64,000 nucleotides of DNA from Streptomyces sp. AJS327 (GTDB lineage Bacteria > Actinomycetota > Actinomycetes > Streptomycetales > Streptomycetaceae): positions 620,001-684,000 of the forward strand of contig NZ_SKBR01000003.1 in assembly GCF_013450295.1 (NCBI RefSeq), read 5' to 3'. The translations under genes were made by a program, and so were the position numbers. Below, piece after piece: positions 19,232-27,837 of the stretch. The notes beneath the pieces were generated by a model, which saw only the letters and a program-made list of their open reading frames with translations, was not told the DNA's origin and searched no databases. Positions within the stretch are counted from its first letter, which is position 1. Each line of letters begins with the position of its first letter.

Positions 19232-20404
19232 TCACTTGTCGACGTCTCCGACGACGAAGAAGAACGAGCCGAGGATGGCCACCATGTCGGAGACCAGTGT
19301 GCCCGGCAGCAGGCGGGTCAGCGCCTGGATGTTGTTGAAGGAGGCGGAGCGCAGCTTGAGCCGGTACGGCGTCTTCTCGCCCTTCGAGACGAGGTAGTAG
19401 CCGTTCAGCCCCAGCGGGTTCTCCGTCCAGGCGTAGGTGGTGCCCTCGGGTGCCTTGAGCACCTTGGGCAGCCGCTGGTTGACCGGGCCGGGCGGCAGCT
19501 CCGCGAGCCGGTCCAGACAGGCGTCCGCGAGGTCGAGCGCGTTGTGCGTCTGCTCCAGCAGCACCTCGAAACGGGCCAGGCAGTCGCCCTCGGGGCGGGT
19601 GACCACACGCAGAGTGTCGGCCAGTTCCCGGTAGGCGAGGTACGGCTCGTCCCGGCGCAGGTCGAAGTCGACCCCGGAGGCGCGGGCCAGCGGGCCGCTC
19701 ACCCCGAACGCCTCGATCGTGCCGGGGTCCAGCACCCCGATGTGCCGGGTGCGGCCCCGGAAGATCTCGTTGCCCAGCACCAGTTCGTCGAAGACGCCCA
19801 TCCGGGCGCGCACCGCGCCCACCGCCTGCCGGGCGCGGTGCGGCCAGCCCGCGGGCAGGTCCTCCTTGAGCCCGCCGACCCGGTTGAACATGTAGTGCAT
19901 CCGGCCGCCGGACAGCTCCTCCATCACGTTCTGTAGCTCCTCGCGCTCCCGGAACGCGTGGAAGACCGGCGTGATGCCGCCCAGCTCCAGCGGGTACGAG
20001 CCGAGGAACATCAGATGGTTGAGCACCCGGTTCAGCTCGGCCAGCAGGGTGCGCAGCCAGACCGCCCGCTCGGGCACCTCCATGCCGAGCATCCGCTCGA
20101 CGGCCAGCACCACGCCCAGTTCGTTCGAGAAGGCGGAGAGCCAGTCGTGCCGGTTGGCGAGCACGATGATCTGCCGGTAGTCGCGTGCCTCGAAGAGCTT
20201 CTCCGCGCCCCGGTGCATGTAGCCGACCACCGGTTCGGCCTCGCTGATCCGCTCCCCGTCCAGCACCAGCCGCAGCCGCAGCACCCCGTGGGTGGACGGA
20301 TGCTGCGGCCCGATGTTGAGCACCATGTCGGTGCTCTCGGCCGCCCCGCCGATGCCGACCGTCGTCTCCGCCCGCTGCCCCGCCGCGTGACCCGTCTGAC
20401 TCAT
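19232..20404 (-). CDS. nuoD2: Stand-alone NADH-quinone oxidoreductase subunit D
   Basis: A 390-residue homologue of the 49-kDa subunit of complex I, which helps form the quinone site. It shows MVLNIGPQHPSTHGVLR, GYMHRGAEKL, NRHDWL, ELNRVLNHLM and a C-terminal DMVAILGSFFFVVGDVDK; most NuoD proteins end in GDIDR. No other nuo gene is nearby, so this is a second, orphan copy rather than part of the main operon. It is divergent from folP and convergent with folE. Whether it enters complex I is unknown. Confidence 0.9.
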   Translation of the reverse strand: MSQTGHAAGQRAETTVGIGGAAESTDMVLNIGPQHPSTHGVLRLRLVLDGERISEAEPVVGYMHRGAEKLFEARDYRQIIVLANRHDWLSAFSNELGVVLAVERMLGMEVPERAVWLRTLLAELNRVLNHLMFLGSYPLELGGITPVFHAFREREELQNVMEELSGGRMHYMFNRVGGLKEDLPAGWPHRARQAVGAVRARMGVFDELVLGNEIFRGRTRHIGVLDPGTIEAFGVSGPLARASGVDFDLRRDEPYLAYRELADTLRVVTRPEGDCLARFEVLLEQTHNALDLADACLDRLAELPPGPVNQRLPKVLKAPEGTTYAWTENPLGLNGYYLVSKGEKTPYRLKLRSASFNNIQALTRLLPGTLVSDMVAILGSFFFVVGDVDK

Positions 20405-20516
20405 GCGGGTCAGTGTCGCAGGCGGTGGGAGGCGCGGAACACAGGGCGAGAGAGGGGGACGGCGGGGGCGGGAGGGGCGGGGGAACCGGGCCCGGCGGCC
20501 GCCGGGGGGCTGCCTC

Positions 20517-20522
20517 TACGCT
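20517..20522 (+). promoter_or_regulatory. -10 box of a probable leaderless folP transcript
   Basis: TACGCT ends 7 nt before ATG 20530, with only GGAA in between. Confidence 0.45.
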
Positions 20523-20529
20523 GGAACGT

Positions 20530-21402
20530 ATGAACGCTTCGTGTGACCAGGTGGCCGGACTGCCCCCGTGGGACCGCTGCGCCGTGATGGGCGTGGTGAA
20601 CGTGACGCCGGACTCGTTCTCCGACGGCGGCCGGTGGTTCGACACCCAGACCGCGATCAAACGCGGTCTGGGCCTGGTCACCGAGGGTGCGGATCTGGTC
20701 GACGTCGGTGGCGAGTCCACCCGTCCCGGAGCGCCCCGGGTGGACGAGGACGAGGAGCTGCGCCGGGTGCTCCCCGTCGTGCGGGGACTGGCCGCCGAGG
20801 GGGTGCCGATCTCCGTCGACACCATGCGGGCGAACGTGGCCGCCCGGGCGCTGGAGGCGGGCGCGGTGCTGGTCAACGACGTGAGCGGCGGGCAGGCCGA
20901 CCCGGGGATGGTCCCGGCCGTCGCGGCGGCCGGTGCCCCGTTCGTGGTGATGCACTGGCGGGGGCAGAGCATCGACATGAACAACCGCGCCGTCTACACC
21001 GACGTGGTGACCGAGGTGGTGGCGGAGCTGCGGGAGTGGGCGGAACGCGCGGTGGACGGCGGGATCGCCCCGGAGCGCATCGTCATCGACCCGGGGCTCG
21101 GCTTCGCCAAGCGGGCGGAGCACGACCTCGCGCTGGTCGCGGGGCTGCGCAGGCTCCGCGCCGAACTCGGGCGTCCGGTGCTGGTCGCGGCCTCCCGGAA
21201 GCGCTTCCTCGGCCGGGTGCTGGCTGACGCCGAGGACGCCACCCCGCCCCCGGCCCGCGAGCGGGACGCCGCGACCGCCGCGGTCACCGCGCTCGCGGCG
21301 CGCGAGGGTGCCTGGGCGGTGCGGGTGCACGAGGTACGGGCCAGCGCGGATGCGGTCCGGGTGGTGCGCGCCGTCCGCCGGGCGGAGTCCGGAGCCGCGT
21401 GA
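20530..21402 (+). CDS. folP: Dihydropteroate synthase
   Basis: A 290-residue sulfonamide-target enzyme joining p-aminobenzoate to hydroxymethyl-dihydropterin pyrophosphate. It has both signature regions, MGVVNVTPDSFSDGG and GADLVDVGGESTRPG, then VNDVSGG, IDPGLGFAKRAEHD and AASRKRFLG. ATG 20530 fits the family N-terminus and has a -10 box 7 nt upstream. folB and folK follow after a spacer of about 520 bp. Confidence 0.95.
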   Translation: MNASCDQVAGLPPWDRCAVMGVVNVTPDSFSDGGRWFDTQTAIKRGLGLVTEGADLVDVGGESTRPGAPRVDEDEELRRVLPVVRGLAAEGVPISVDTMRANVAARALEAGAVLVNDVSGGQADPGMVPAVAAAGAPFVVMHWRGQSIDMNNRAVYTDVVTEVVAELREWAERAVDGGIAPERIVIDPGLGFAKRAEHDLALVAGLRRLRAELGRPVLVAASRKRFLGRVLADAEDATPPPARERDAATAAVTALAAREGAWAVRVHEVRASADAVRVVRAVRRAESGAA

Positions 21403-21923
21403 CCGCTCTCCCAGGGGCGCGGGTCCGCCGGGGCGCGGCCGGTGAGCCGTGGCCGGGGGCTGACTCGCGGCGCGCGGCCGGGAGTTGGCGGCGCCCGGCT
21501 CGTCGGACCGTTCGGGTGGGCGCGGTCCGATGAGGGGACCGGAGGGGGCCGAAGCGGGCCGAAGGGTGGGGGAAGTCGGGGTCATCGGGACACGCGCGGC
21601 ACACTCTTTCGGGTCCTTCCCACGTTCCGGGCTGTGCCGCGCGTGGACGGTGGGGCAGGGGGTAGACGGCGGTCGGGCCGTCGTGCGCGCGGGGTGGCGG
21701 CCGGTGGGGCGCGGCCGGGAGCGGTCATCCGTAGCAGCATGAACCCGCTGTGTCCAGGGCGCCCCCAAGGGTAAGACTGGTCCGCGCTCGCAGGTAGATT
21801 CGATTCCGGTGGCGCGCCCCGGTGCGTCCGGGGGCGTACGAGAGATCGACGAGTTCGAGCGAGACCGACGAGACACCGAACGTGACAACCGAACGAGAGA
21901 CCGACGCGACGGGAGTGATCGAG
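21403..21923 (+). promoter_or_regulatory. Spacer with probable folBK promoter
   Basis: About 520 bp between folP and folB. A TAGATT -10-like box lies at 21795-21800, which would give folB a 5' UTR of roughly 115 nt. Otherwise the region is GC-rich and featureless. I found no gene here. Confidence 0.4.
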
Positions 21924-22283
21924 GTGGACCGTGTGGCGCTGCGCGGCCTGCGAGCCCGCGGATACCACGGGGTCTTCCCGCGGGAGCGCGAGGAGGGCCA
22001 GACCTTCGTCGTCGACCTCAGCCTGGGGCTGGACACCCGGGCCGCCGCGGCTGACGACGACCTCACCAGGACCGTGCACTACGGCGAGGTGGCCGAGGCG
22101 GTCGTCGCGCTGGTCGAGGGGGAGCCGGTCGCGCTGATCGAGACGCTGGCGCAGCGGATCGCGGACGCCTGCCTGGCTCACCCGGCCGTCGACGAGGCCG
22201 AGGTGACCGTTCACAAGCCCGAGGCCCCCATCAGCGTGCCGTTCGAGGACGTGACCATCACTATCAAGCGGAGCCGTGGATGA
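21924..22283 (+). CDS. folB: Dihydroneopterin aldolase
   Basis: A 119-residue enzyme splitting 7,8-dihydroneopterin into 6-hydroxymethyl-dihydropterin and glycolaldehyde. Family features are DRVALRGLRARGYHGVFPRERE at the start, VHYGEVAE, LIETLAQRIAD and VHKPEAPI near the end. I chose GTG 21924 for its GGGAG at 8 nt and the family length, rather than GTG 21882 or ATG 21822 further upstream. Its stop overlaps the folK start by 4 nt (ATGA), so the two are translationally coupled. Confidence 0.9.
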   Translation: MDRVALRGLRARGYHGVFPREREEGQTFVVDLSLGLDTRAAAADDDLTRTVHYGEVAEAVVALVEGEPVALIETLAQRIADACLAHPAVDEAEVTVHKPEAPISVPFEDVTITIKRSRG

Positions 22284-22876
22284 CGCCGAACAGTGACCCG
22301 ACCGTGCAGCCGGTACCCGCCTCCGTCGTACAGCAGGTGGACGCGGCGGACACCACCCTGCACAACCCCAGACGTGCGGTGATCGCGCTGGGCAGCAACG
22401 TGGGTGACCGGCTGGAGATGTTGCAGAGCGCGGTCGACGCGCTCGCGGACACGCCGGGGCTCCGGGTCAAGAAGGTGTCACCGGTCTACGAGACGGCGCC
22501 GTGGGGCGTCGAGCCCGGCAGTCAGCCGAACTACCTCAACGCCGTCCTGATCGTGAAGACGACCCTCCCGCCGTCCTCGCTGCTGGAGCGCGGGCAGGCG
22601 GTGGAGGAGGCGCTGGAGCGGGTGCGCTCGGAGCGCTGGGGCCCGCGCACCATCGATGTCGACATCGTCTCCTACCAGGACGTCCTCTCGGACGATCCGG
22701 CGCTGACGCTGCCGCACCCGCACGCGCATGAGCGGGCCTTCGTCCTCGCCCCGTGGCACGATGTCGACCCGTCCGCCGAGGTGCCGGGGCGTGGTCCGGT
22801 CGCCGAGCTGCTGGGCGGCGTGGGCCGGGAGGGCGTCGTGGCCCGTGGCGATCTGGAACTCAGCCTGCCTGACTAG
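22280..22876 (+). CDS. folK: 2-amino-4-hydroxy-6-hydroxymethyldihydropteridine pyrophosphokinase
   Basis: A 198-residue HPPK that transfers pyrophosphate from ATP to hydroxymethyl-dihydropterin, giving the FolP substrate. It has IALGSNVGDRLEMLQ, SPVYETAPWG, and RWGPRTIDVDIV with the metal-binding Asp pair, then LPHPHAHERAFVLAP. The first about 33 residues are a non-conserved extension. It overlaps folB by 4 nt and is followed by the DUF3180 gene after 14 bp. Confidence 0.94.
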   Translation: MTPNSDPTVQPVPASVVQQVDAADTTLHNPRRAVIALGSNVGDRLEMLQSAVDALADTPGLRVKKVSPVYETAPWGVEPGSQPNYLNAVLIVKTTLPPSSLLERGQAVEEALERVRSERWGPRTIDVDIVSYQDVLSDDPALTLPHPHAHERAFVLAPWHDVDPSAEVPGRGPVAELLGGVGREGVVARGDLELSLPD

Positions 22877-22890
22877 TCGTTGGGAGCCCC

Positions 22891-23385
22891 GTGAAGGAAC
22901 TGCGAATCCGCGCCCTGCTGGGGCTCTTCCTGGTCGCCGGAGTGCTGTCCTGGGCCGCCGCACGGCTGTGGGACACCCTGGGCACGCTGCCCGGGGTGCC
23001 GGTGGCGGCGCCCGTGGTCCTGGCCGCGATCGCGGCCGTGCTGCTGGCGACGGCGCTGTCGCTGCGGTCCCGGCTGAAGGCGCAGCGGGAGCGGGAGCCG
23101 GGCGCGAAGGGCGTCGATCCGCTGATGGCGGCGCGGGCCGCGCTGTTCGCGCAGGCGAGCGCGCTGGTGGCGGCGCTGGTCGCGGGGATGTACGGGGGCA
23201 CGGGCGTGTATCTCCTGCTGGAGGGGTCGAACGCCCCGGCCCGCGGTGATCAGACGCTGTACGCGGGGCTCTCCGTGCTGGCCGGGGCGGGTGTGGTGGC
23301 CGCCGCGGTCTTCCTGGAGCGGATCTGCAAGCTGCCCGAGGACGGCGACGACGACTCCACCCCGCCCCCGGCGGCGGCCCGCTGA
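22891..23385 (+). CDS. DUF3180 membrane protein
   Basis: A 164-residue integral membrane protein with four hydrophobic segments (about 8-26, 34-52, 77-98 and 113-136) and a charged C-terminal tail. DUF3180 proteins follow folK in many actinobacteria, but no function is known. GTG 22891 has GGGAG upstream. It is the last gene of the folB-folK run, so co-expression is likely. Confidence 0.85.
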   Translation: MKELRIRALLGLFLVAGVLSWAAARLWDTLGTLPGVPVAAPVVLAAIAAVLLATALSLRSRLKAQREREPGAKGVDPLMAARAALFAQASALVAALVAGMYGGTGVYLLLEGSNAPARGDQTLYAGLSVLAGAGVVAAAVFLERICKLPEDGDDDSTPPPAAAR

Positions 23386-23567
23386 CCGCCCTGTGGCGCT
23401 CCACTGACCGCTTCCGGGGTGACCTCGGCCGGGGGGTCCGACCGTCCGCCGTCCCGCCCGGCCAGCCCGCGTTCGGCGCCGGGCCCGGCCGGGGCTCCGG
23501 AGTGCGGGCTCGGCCGGGCCGGGGGCGCGGGCGGACGGTGCTGGGTGGCGGGGCGGGTGCTGGACGG

Positions 23568-24569
23568 TCAGTCGAGGTTCTTTGACGCGAGGTAGTCGCG
23601 CGCCACGTCTCCGGGCTTCTCGCGGTCGCGGTCCACCCGGCTCTTCATCCTGATCAGGTCCTTTGTGGTGAGCGTCTCGGTCAACTCGTTGAGCGCGGCG
23701 GCGACGTCCTTCCCGCCCGCGTCCTCGGCGTTGACGACCGGCAGGATGTTGTCGGCGTTCTGGAGCCGCTTGTCGTCCTTGAGCAGCACCAGGTCGAAGG
23801 CGTCCAGGGTGGCGTCGGTCGTGGTGGTCAGCACGAGCTGGTCGGTGCCGTCCTTGACCGCCTGCTTGGCCTGGGTGGTGCCGACGCCCTTGGGGTCGAT
23901 CTCGGTGATGTCGATTCCGTAGGTCTTCTCCAGGCCGGGGCGGCAGAAGGGGCGGGTCTCGCACTCGTCCCCGGCCGCCAGCTTGATCCTCTCCTTCGAC
24001 CTGCCCAGGTCGGTGAGGGTCCTGAGCTTGTGTTCCGTGGCGAAGTCCCGGCGTACGGCGAAGGCGTTCTGCGCAACCGCGTCCCCGGCGGGCAGCACCT
24101 TCAGTCCGCGCTTGGTGGCCAGTTTCCGCAGCGCGGTGACGGTCTCGTCGACGTCGTTGGTGGCGACGGGCTTGGCGTCCTTGCCGTTCTCCTCGGAGTT
24201 GAGGTACTCGGCGAGGGTGGCGGCGTACTCGGGCACCACGTCGATCTGCCCCTTGCGCAGCGCCGGTTCGTACAGTTCGCGGTTCTTCAGCTTGCTGATG
24301 TCGGTGGAGTATCCGGCGCGGGTGAGGACGGCCGCGTACAGCTCGGCGGTCAGCTGGGACTCGGTGAAGCCCGCGGAGCCGATGACCAGGCTGCCCCTGT
24401 CGCCGCCGGAGCCACCGTCCTCCTCCAGGCTGTCGCCGCCGCAGGCGGTCAGGGTGAGCGCGAGGACGAGGGCGGTGACGGCCCCCGTGGTCCGGGCGCG
24501 ACGGGGCGTCCGGGCGGCCGGGGTGTGGTGTGAACTCCGCTGGTGGGGAGGGCGGTTGAAGGTGTCCAT
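23568..24569 (-). CDS. Quaternary-amine ABC transporter, substrate-binding lipoprotein
   Basis: A 333-residue OpuAC/ProX-type binding protein. A lipoprotein signal peptide ends in the lipobox LTAC, with C43 as the lipidated residue, followed by a Gly/Ser/Asp linker and the binding domain (SLVIGSAGFTESQLTAELYA, VVPEYAATLAEYLN, DDKRLQNADNILPVV). The substrate is inferred as glycine betaine, choline or a similar osmoprotectant. It lies 13 bp after the second permease gene and is the last gene of the leftward arm of the importer. Confidence 0.9.
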   Translation of the reverse strand: MDTFNRPPHQRSSHHTPAARTPRRARTTGAVTALVLALTLTACGGDSLEEDGGSGGDRGSLVIGSAGFTESQLTAELYAAVLTRAGYSTDISKLKNRELYEPALRKGQIDVVPEYAATLAEYLNSEENGKDAKPVATNDVDETVTALRKLATKRGLKVLPAGDAVAQNAFAVRRDFATEHKLRTLTDLGRSKERIKLAAGDECETRPFCRPGLEKTYGIDITEIDPKGVGTTQAKQAVKDGTDQLVLTTTTDATLDAFDLVLLKDDKRLQNADNILPVVNAEDAGGKDVAAALNELTETLTTKDLIRMKSRVDRDREKPGDVARDYLASKNLD

Positions 24570-24582
24570 GGGGTTCCGTTCC

Positions 24583-25353
24583 TCAGGCCGATGGCTGTGC
24601 CGGGATCGTGTGGTCCGGTGCGGGGGACGGCGCCGCGGGGCCGTCCTGGCCGGTGGCGGGGCTGCCGGTGCGGGCGGGGGAGCTGGCGGGGCGGCGGCGC
24701 GTCGGGTCCAGCAGCCGCTGGGTCAGCGCCAGCGCCGCCTCGACCAGCAGCGCCAGCCCGGCGACCAGCACCGCGCCCGCGACGACCTGGGGGGTGTCGT
24801 GGTTGCCGAACCCGGCGGTGATGACCCGGCCGAGGCCGCCCCCGCCGGGCAGCGCGGCGAGCGTCGCGGTGGCGACCAGCTGCACGGCCGCCGAGCGGAT
24901 GCCGGTCATCAACAGTGGGAAGGCCAGCGGCAGTTCGACGCGGAGGAGCAGCTGGCCGCCGGACATCCCCATGCCGCGCGCGGCCTCCACCACGTCCCGG
25001 TCGGCCTCGCGGACGCCGACGTAGGCGTTGGTCAGCAGTGGTGGGACGGCGAACAGCACCAGCGCGACGATGGTCGGCCAGTCGCCGTGCTTGCCGAGCG
25101 GGCTGAGCGCCAGCAGCACCAGCACCGCGAACGTCGGTACCGCGCGGCCCACGTTGGAGATGTTGACGGCGAGCGCCCCGCCCCGTCCGACGTGTCCCAG
25201 CCACAGCGCGAGGGGCAGCGCGAGAGCGCAGGCGAACAGCAGGCTGAGCGCGGTCAGGGTGGCGTGCTCGCCGAGCCGCTGCCAGACGCCGCCCTGCCGC
25301 GTCCAGTGTTCCGCTGTGGAGAGCCAGCTCCACACGTCCGGGATCACTCCCAT
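24583..25353 (-). CDS. Quaternary-amine ABC transporter permease
   Basis: A 256-residue inner-membrane permease of the OpuC/ProW type with about five to six hydrophobic segments and the EAA-like loop EAARGMGMSGGQLLLRVELPLAFPLL. It forms the channel together with the neighbouring permease. A Pro/Ala-rich tail follows the last helix. It starts only 3 bp after the upstream permease gene, so the two are clearly in one operon. Confidence 0.9.
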   Translation of the reverse strand: MGVIPDVWSWLSTAEHWTRQGGVWQRLGEHATLTALSLLFACALALPLALWLGHVGRGGALAVNISNVGRAVPTFAVLVLLALSPLGKHGDWPTIVALVLFAVPPLLTNAYVGVREADRDVVEAARGMGMSGGQLLLRVELPLAFPLLMTGIRSAAVQLVATATLAALPGGGGLGRVITAGFGNHDTPQVVAGAVLVAGLALLVEAALALTQRLLDPTRRRPASSPARTGSPATGQDGPAAPSPAPDHTIPAQPSA

Positions 25354-25356
25354 GGT

Positions 25357-26190
25357 TCACCGCCTCCTCTCGACGCCCGAACCGGCGTACCGGGCTGGGG
25401 TGTCGGCGTCGGACTGGTCGGAGGGAGAGGCGGCGCCGGACGGGACGGCCGCGCGGGACCGGAGGCGGGAGCGCCGTGGCGCGGTGCCCCGGGTCCAGGG
25501 TGTGAGCCGCCGTTGCAGCCCGAGCAGGGCGAGGTCGGCGAGCACGGCCAGCAGGACGCAGAGCACCGAGGCGGTCAGCACCTGGGCCTTGAAGAGGCTC
25601 TCCATCCCCTCGTGGATGAGGTTGCCCAGCCCGCCGAACCCGACGATCGCACCGACCGTGGTCAGGGAGACGGCGGAGACCGTCGCGATGCGCACCCCCG
25701 CCATCAACGCCGGGAGCGCGAGGGGCAGTTCGACCTCGAAGAGCAGTCGCGCCGGGCCGTATCCCATACCGCGCGCCGCCTCTCGGGCCTCCCGTGGCAC
25801 GGACGCCAGCCCGGTCAGGATGTTGCGCACCAGCACGGTCAGCGAGTAGAGCGCCAGCCCGGTCACCACGACCGAGGCGGAGACCCCGAAGACCGGCAGC
25901 AGCAGCGCGTACAGCGCCAGCGAGGGGATGGTGTAGAGCACGGTGGTCAGCCCCAGCACCGGCCCCGTGGCCCGGCGCCAGCGACGGGCGACGAGCGCCA
26001 GGGGGAGCGCGATGAGGAGTGCGAGCGTCACCGAACTGGCGGTGATCCACACGTGCTCGACGGTGGCGTCCAGCAACTCCGGTGTCCGGGAACGGACGTA
26101 CTCCGGGCAGATCCAGTCGTTCGCGGTGAGGCAACTGGACCCGTCCGCCGCCGACTGTCCGGGGTCCGCCGCCTGTTGTCCGTGGTTCAC
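25357..26190 (-). CDS. Quaternary-amine ABC transporter permease
   Basis: A 277-residue permease of the same family. An N-terminal periplasmic-like segment with two cysteines (CLTANDWICPEY) precedes the helices. The EAA-like loop reads EAARGMGYGPARLLFEVELPLALPALM. I start at GTG 26190, which has GGGAG 6 nt upstream; the open frame continues to 26388 but without conservation. It is the first gene of the leftward arm, divergent from the ATPase gene. Confidence 0.88.
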   Translation of the reverse strand: MNHGQQAADPGQSAADGSSCLTANDWICPEYVRSRTPELLDATVEHVWITASSVTLALLIALPLALVARRWRRATGPVLGLTTVLYTIPSLALYALLLPVFGVSASVVVTGLALYSLTVLVRNILTGLASVPREAREAARGMGYGPARLLFEVELPLALPALMAGVRIATVSAVSLTTVGAIVGFGGLGNLIHEGMESLFKAQVLTASVLCVLLAVLADLALLGLQRRLTPWTRGTAPRRSRLRSRAAVPSGAASPSDQSDADTPARYAGSGVERRR

Positions 26191-26459
26191 AGCCTGCTCC
26201 CGCTGTTTCGTGGGGAGTTGCCCGTTATCGATGATCCGGTGTCCGGTGTGTTCGGGGAGCGCTGGTGTGGCGCGGCCGCCAACGGCCCCCGCGTCGTGGA
26301 CGGTTCGGGGTGAGCCTCGGCTTCGCCGGATGCCGTCACTGGATCTCCCGCACGTCAACCACCCTTTCGCGCCGAGTCGTTGAGCCACCGGCCGGGTGGC
26401 ACCGACCGGCGACCCTACCCGTCCCCCCGGACTTTGGTTCGCGACTTCGTACGAACGTC

Positions 26460-26488
26460 ATGACCCGTACCCGGCCGCGCGGTAGATT
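26460..26488 (+). promoter_or_regulatory. Promoter of a leaderless ATPase transcript
   Basis: -35-like ATGACC (26460-26465), 17-bp spacer, -10 TAGATT (26483-26488), then 6 nt to GTG 26495. No ribosome-binding site precedes the GTG. This is the clearest leaderless promoter in the window. Confidence 0.7.
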
Positions 26489-26494
26489 CCCGGC

Positions 26495-27697
26495 GTGGCC
26501 CCCGCAGCCGACGAAAACGAGTCGATGATCCGCTTCGAGAACGTCACCAAGCGCTATCCCGACGGCACCACGGCGGTCGAGGGCCTCTCCTTCGAGGTGG
26601 AGCGGGGCGAGATCGTCACCCTCGTGGGGCCGTCCGGCTGCGGCAAGACGACCACCATGAAGATGGTCAACCGCCTGATCGAGCCCACCTCGGGGCGGAT
26701 CCTGCTGGACGGCGCCGACATCGCGGACGCCGACCCGGTCGAACTGCGCCGCCGCATCGGCTACGTCATCCAGCAGGTGGGACTCTTCCCGCACAAGACC
26801 GTGCTGGAGAACACCGCGACCGTGCCGCACCTGCTCGGCTGGCCCAGGGCGAGGCGGCGCGAGCGCGCGGCCGAACTGCTGGAGCTGGTCGGCCTCGACC
26901 CCGCCGTACACGGGGCCCGCTACCCGGAGCAGTTGAGCGGTGGCCAGCGTCAACGCGTCGGTGTGGCCCGTGCGTTGGCCGCCGATCCACCGGTACTGCT
27001 GATGGACGAGCCGTTCGGCGCCGTCGACCCCGTGGTGCGCGGGCACCTCCAGAGCGAGTTCCTCAAACTCCAGGCGGCGCTGCACAAGACGGTGTTGCTG
27101 GTCACCCACGACATCGAGGAGGCGGTACGCCTCGGCGACCGGATCGCGGTGTACGGGGAGGGCCGCGTCGAGCAGTTCGCCGCGCCGAGCAAGGTGCTGG
27201 GCGCCCCCGCCACCCCGTACGTCGCGGACTTCGTCGGAGCCGACCGGGGGCTCAAGCGGCTCGCCGTCACCCCGATCGAGACCGCCGACCTGGAGGAGCC
27301 GCCGGTCGTCAACCTCAACGACCGGATGGAGACCGCCGTCGCGCGGATGCGCGCGGACGGCGCCCGATGGGCCGTCGTCCTGGACGACGGCACCGAACTG
27401 CACGGCTGGATCGCCGCCGAGACGGCCGACGACGCCGCGCCCACGGCGACCGTCGCGGACCACGCGCGGCGCATGGAGGCGTGGCTGCCGATCGGCGCCT
27501 CGCTCAAGCAGGCGTTCAGCACCATGCTCCAGTACGACGCCGGGTGGATCGCGGTACTCGACCCGGAGCGTGACCACCGCTTCCTCGGCGTCCTCACCCC
27601 CCGCCGTCTGCACGAGGCGCTGCGCCGCTCGGTCGACGCGGACGAGCGGGACATCGACCGGGCCGACGTGGTGCTGAAGTCCGTTGGCGCCGCCTGA
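26495..27697 (+). CDS. Quaternary-amine ABC transporter ATPase with CBS domains
   Basis: A 400-residue OpuCA/ProV-like ATPase. It has Walker A GPSGCGKTT (45-53), Q-loop IQQVGLFPHKTV, signature LSGGQRQRV, Walker B VLLMDEPFGAVDP and the H-loop LLVTHDIEEA. A C-terminal tandem CBS region (about 275-395) is of the kind that senses ionic strength in OpuA systems. GTG 26495 is favoured by the leaderless promoter; ATG 26525 would be the alternative. It is divergent from the two permeases and the binding protein, which complete the importer. Confidence 0.92.
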   Translation: MAPAADENESMIRFENVTKRYPDGTTAVEGLSFEVERGEIVTLVGPSGCGKTTTMKMVNRLIEPTSGRILLDGADIADADPVELRRRIGYVIQQVGLFPHKTVLENTATVPHLLGWPRARRRERAAELLELVGLDPAVHGARYPEQLSGGQRQRVGVARALAADPPVLLMDEPFGAVDPVVRGHLQSEFLKLQAALHKTVLLVTHDIEEAVRLGDRIAVYGEGRVEQFAAPSKVLGAPATPYVADFVGADRGLKRLAVTPIETADLEEPPVVNLNDRMETAVARMRADGARWAVVLDDGTELHGWIAAETADDAAPTATVADHARRMEAWLPIGASLKQAFSTMLQYDAGWIAVLDPERDHRFLGVLTPRRLHEALRRSVDADERDIDRADVVLKSVGAA

Positions 27698-27837
27698 GAC
27701 TGGCCCCCGCGCCCCGTCGCGTCCGGTTCCCGGGGCACGGCGTCCGGGTCCTCCCGGCCCGCCACCCGGAGATCCGCCCGCCCCCGGTGCCGGTCCTGTG
27801 GTACGGCGTGCCGCGCCCTGCCGCCGGGCGACCGGGG

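Noticed and set aside
21809..22054. GTG frame starting 8 nt after a TAGATT box before folB
   Set aside because: It runs out of frame through folB with shadow composition; the box more likely starts the folB transcript.
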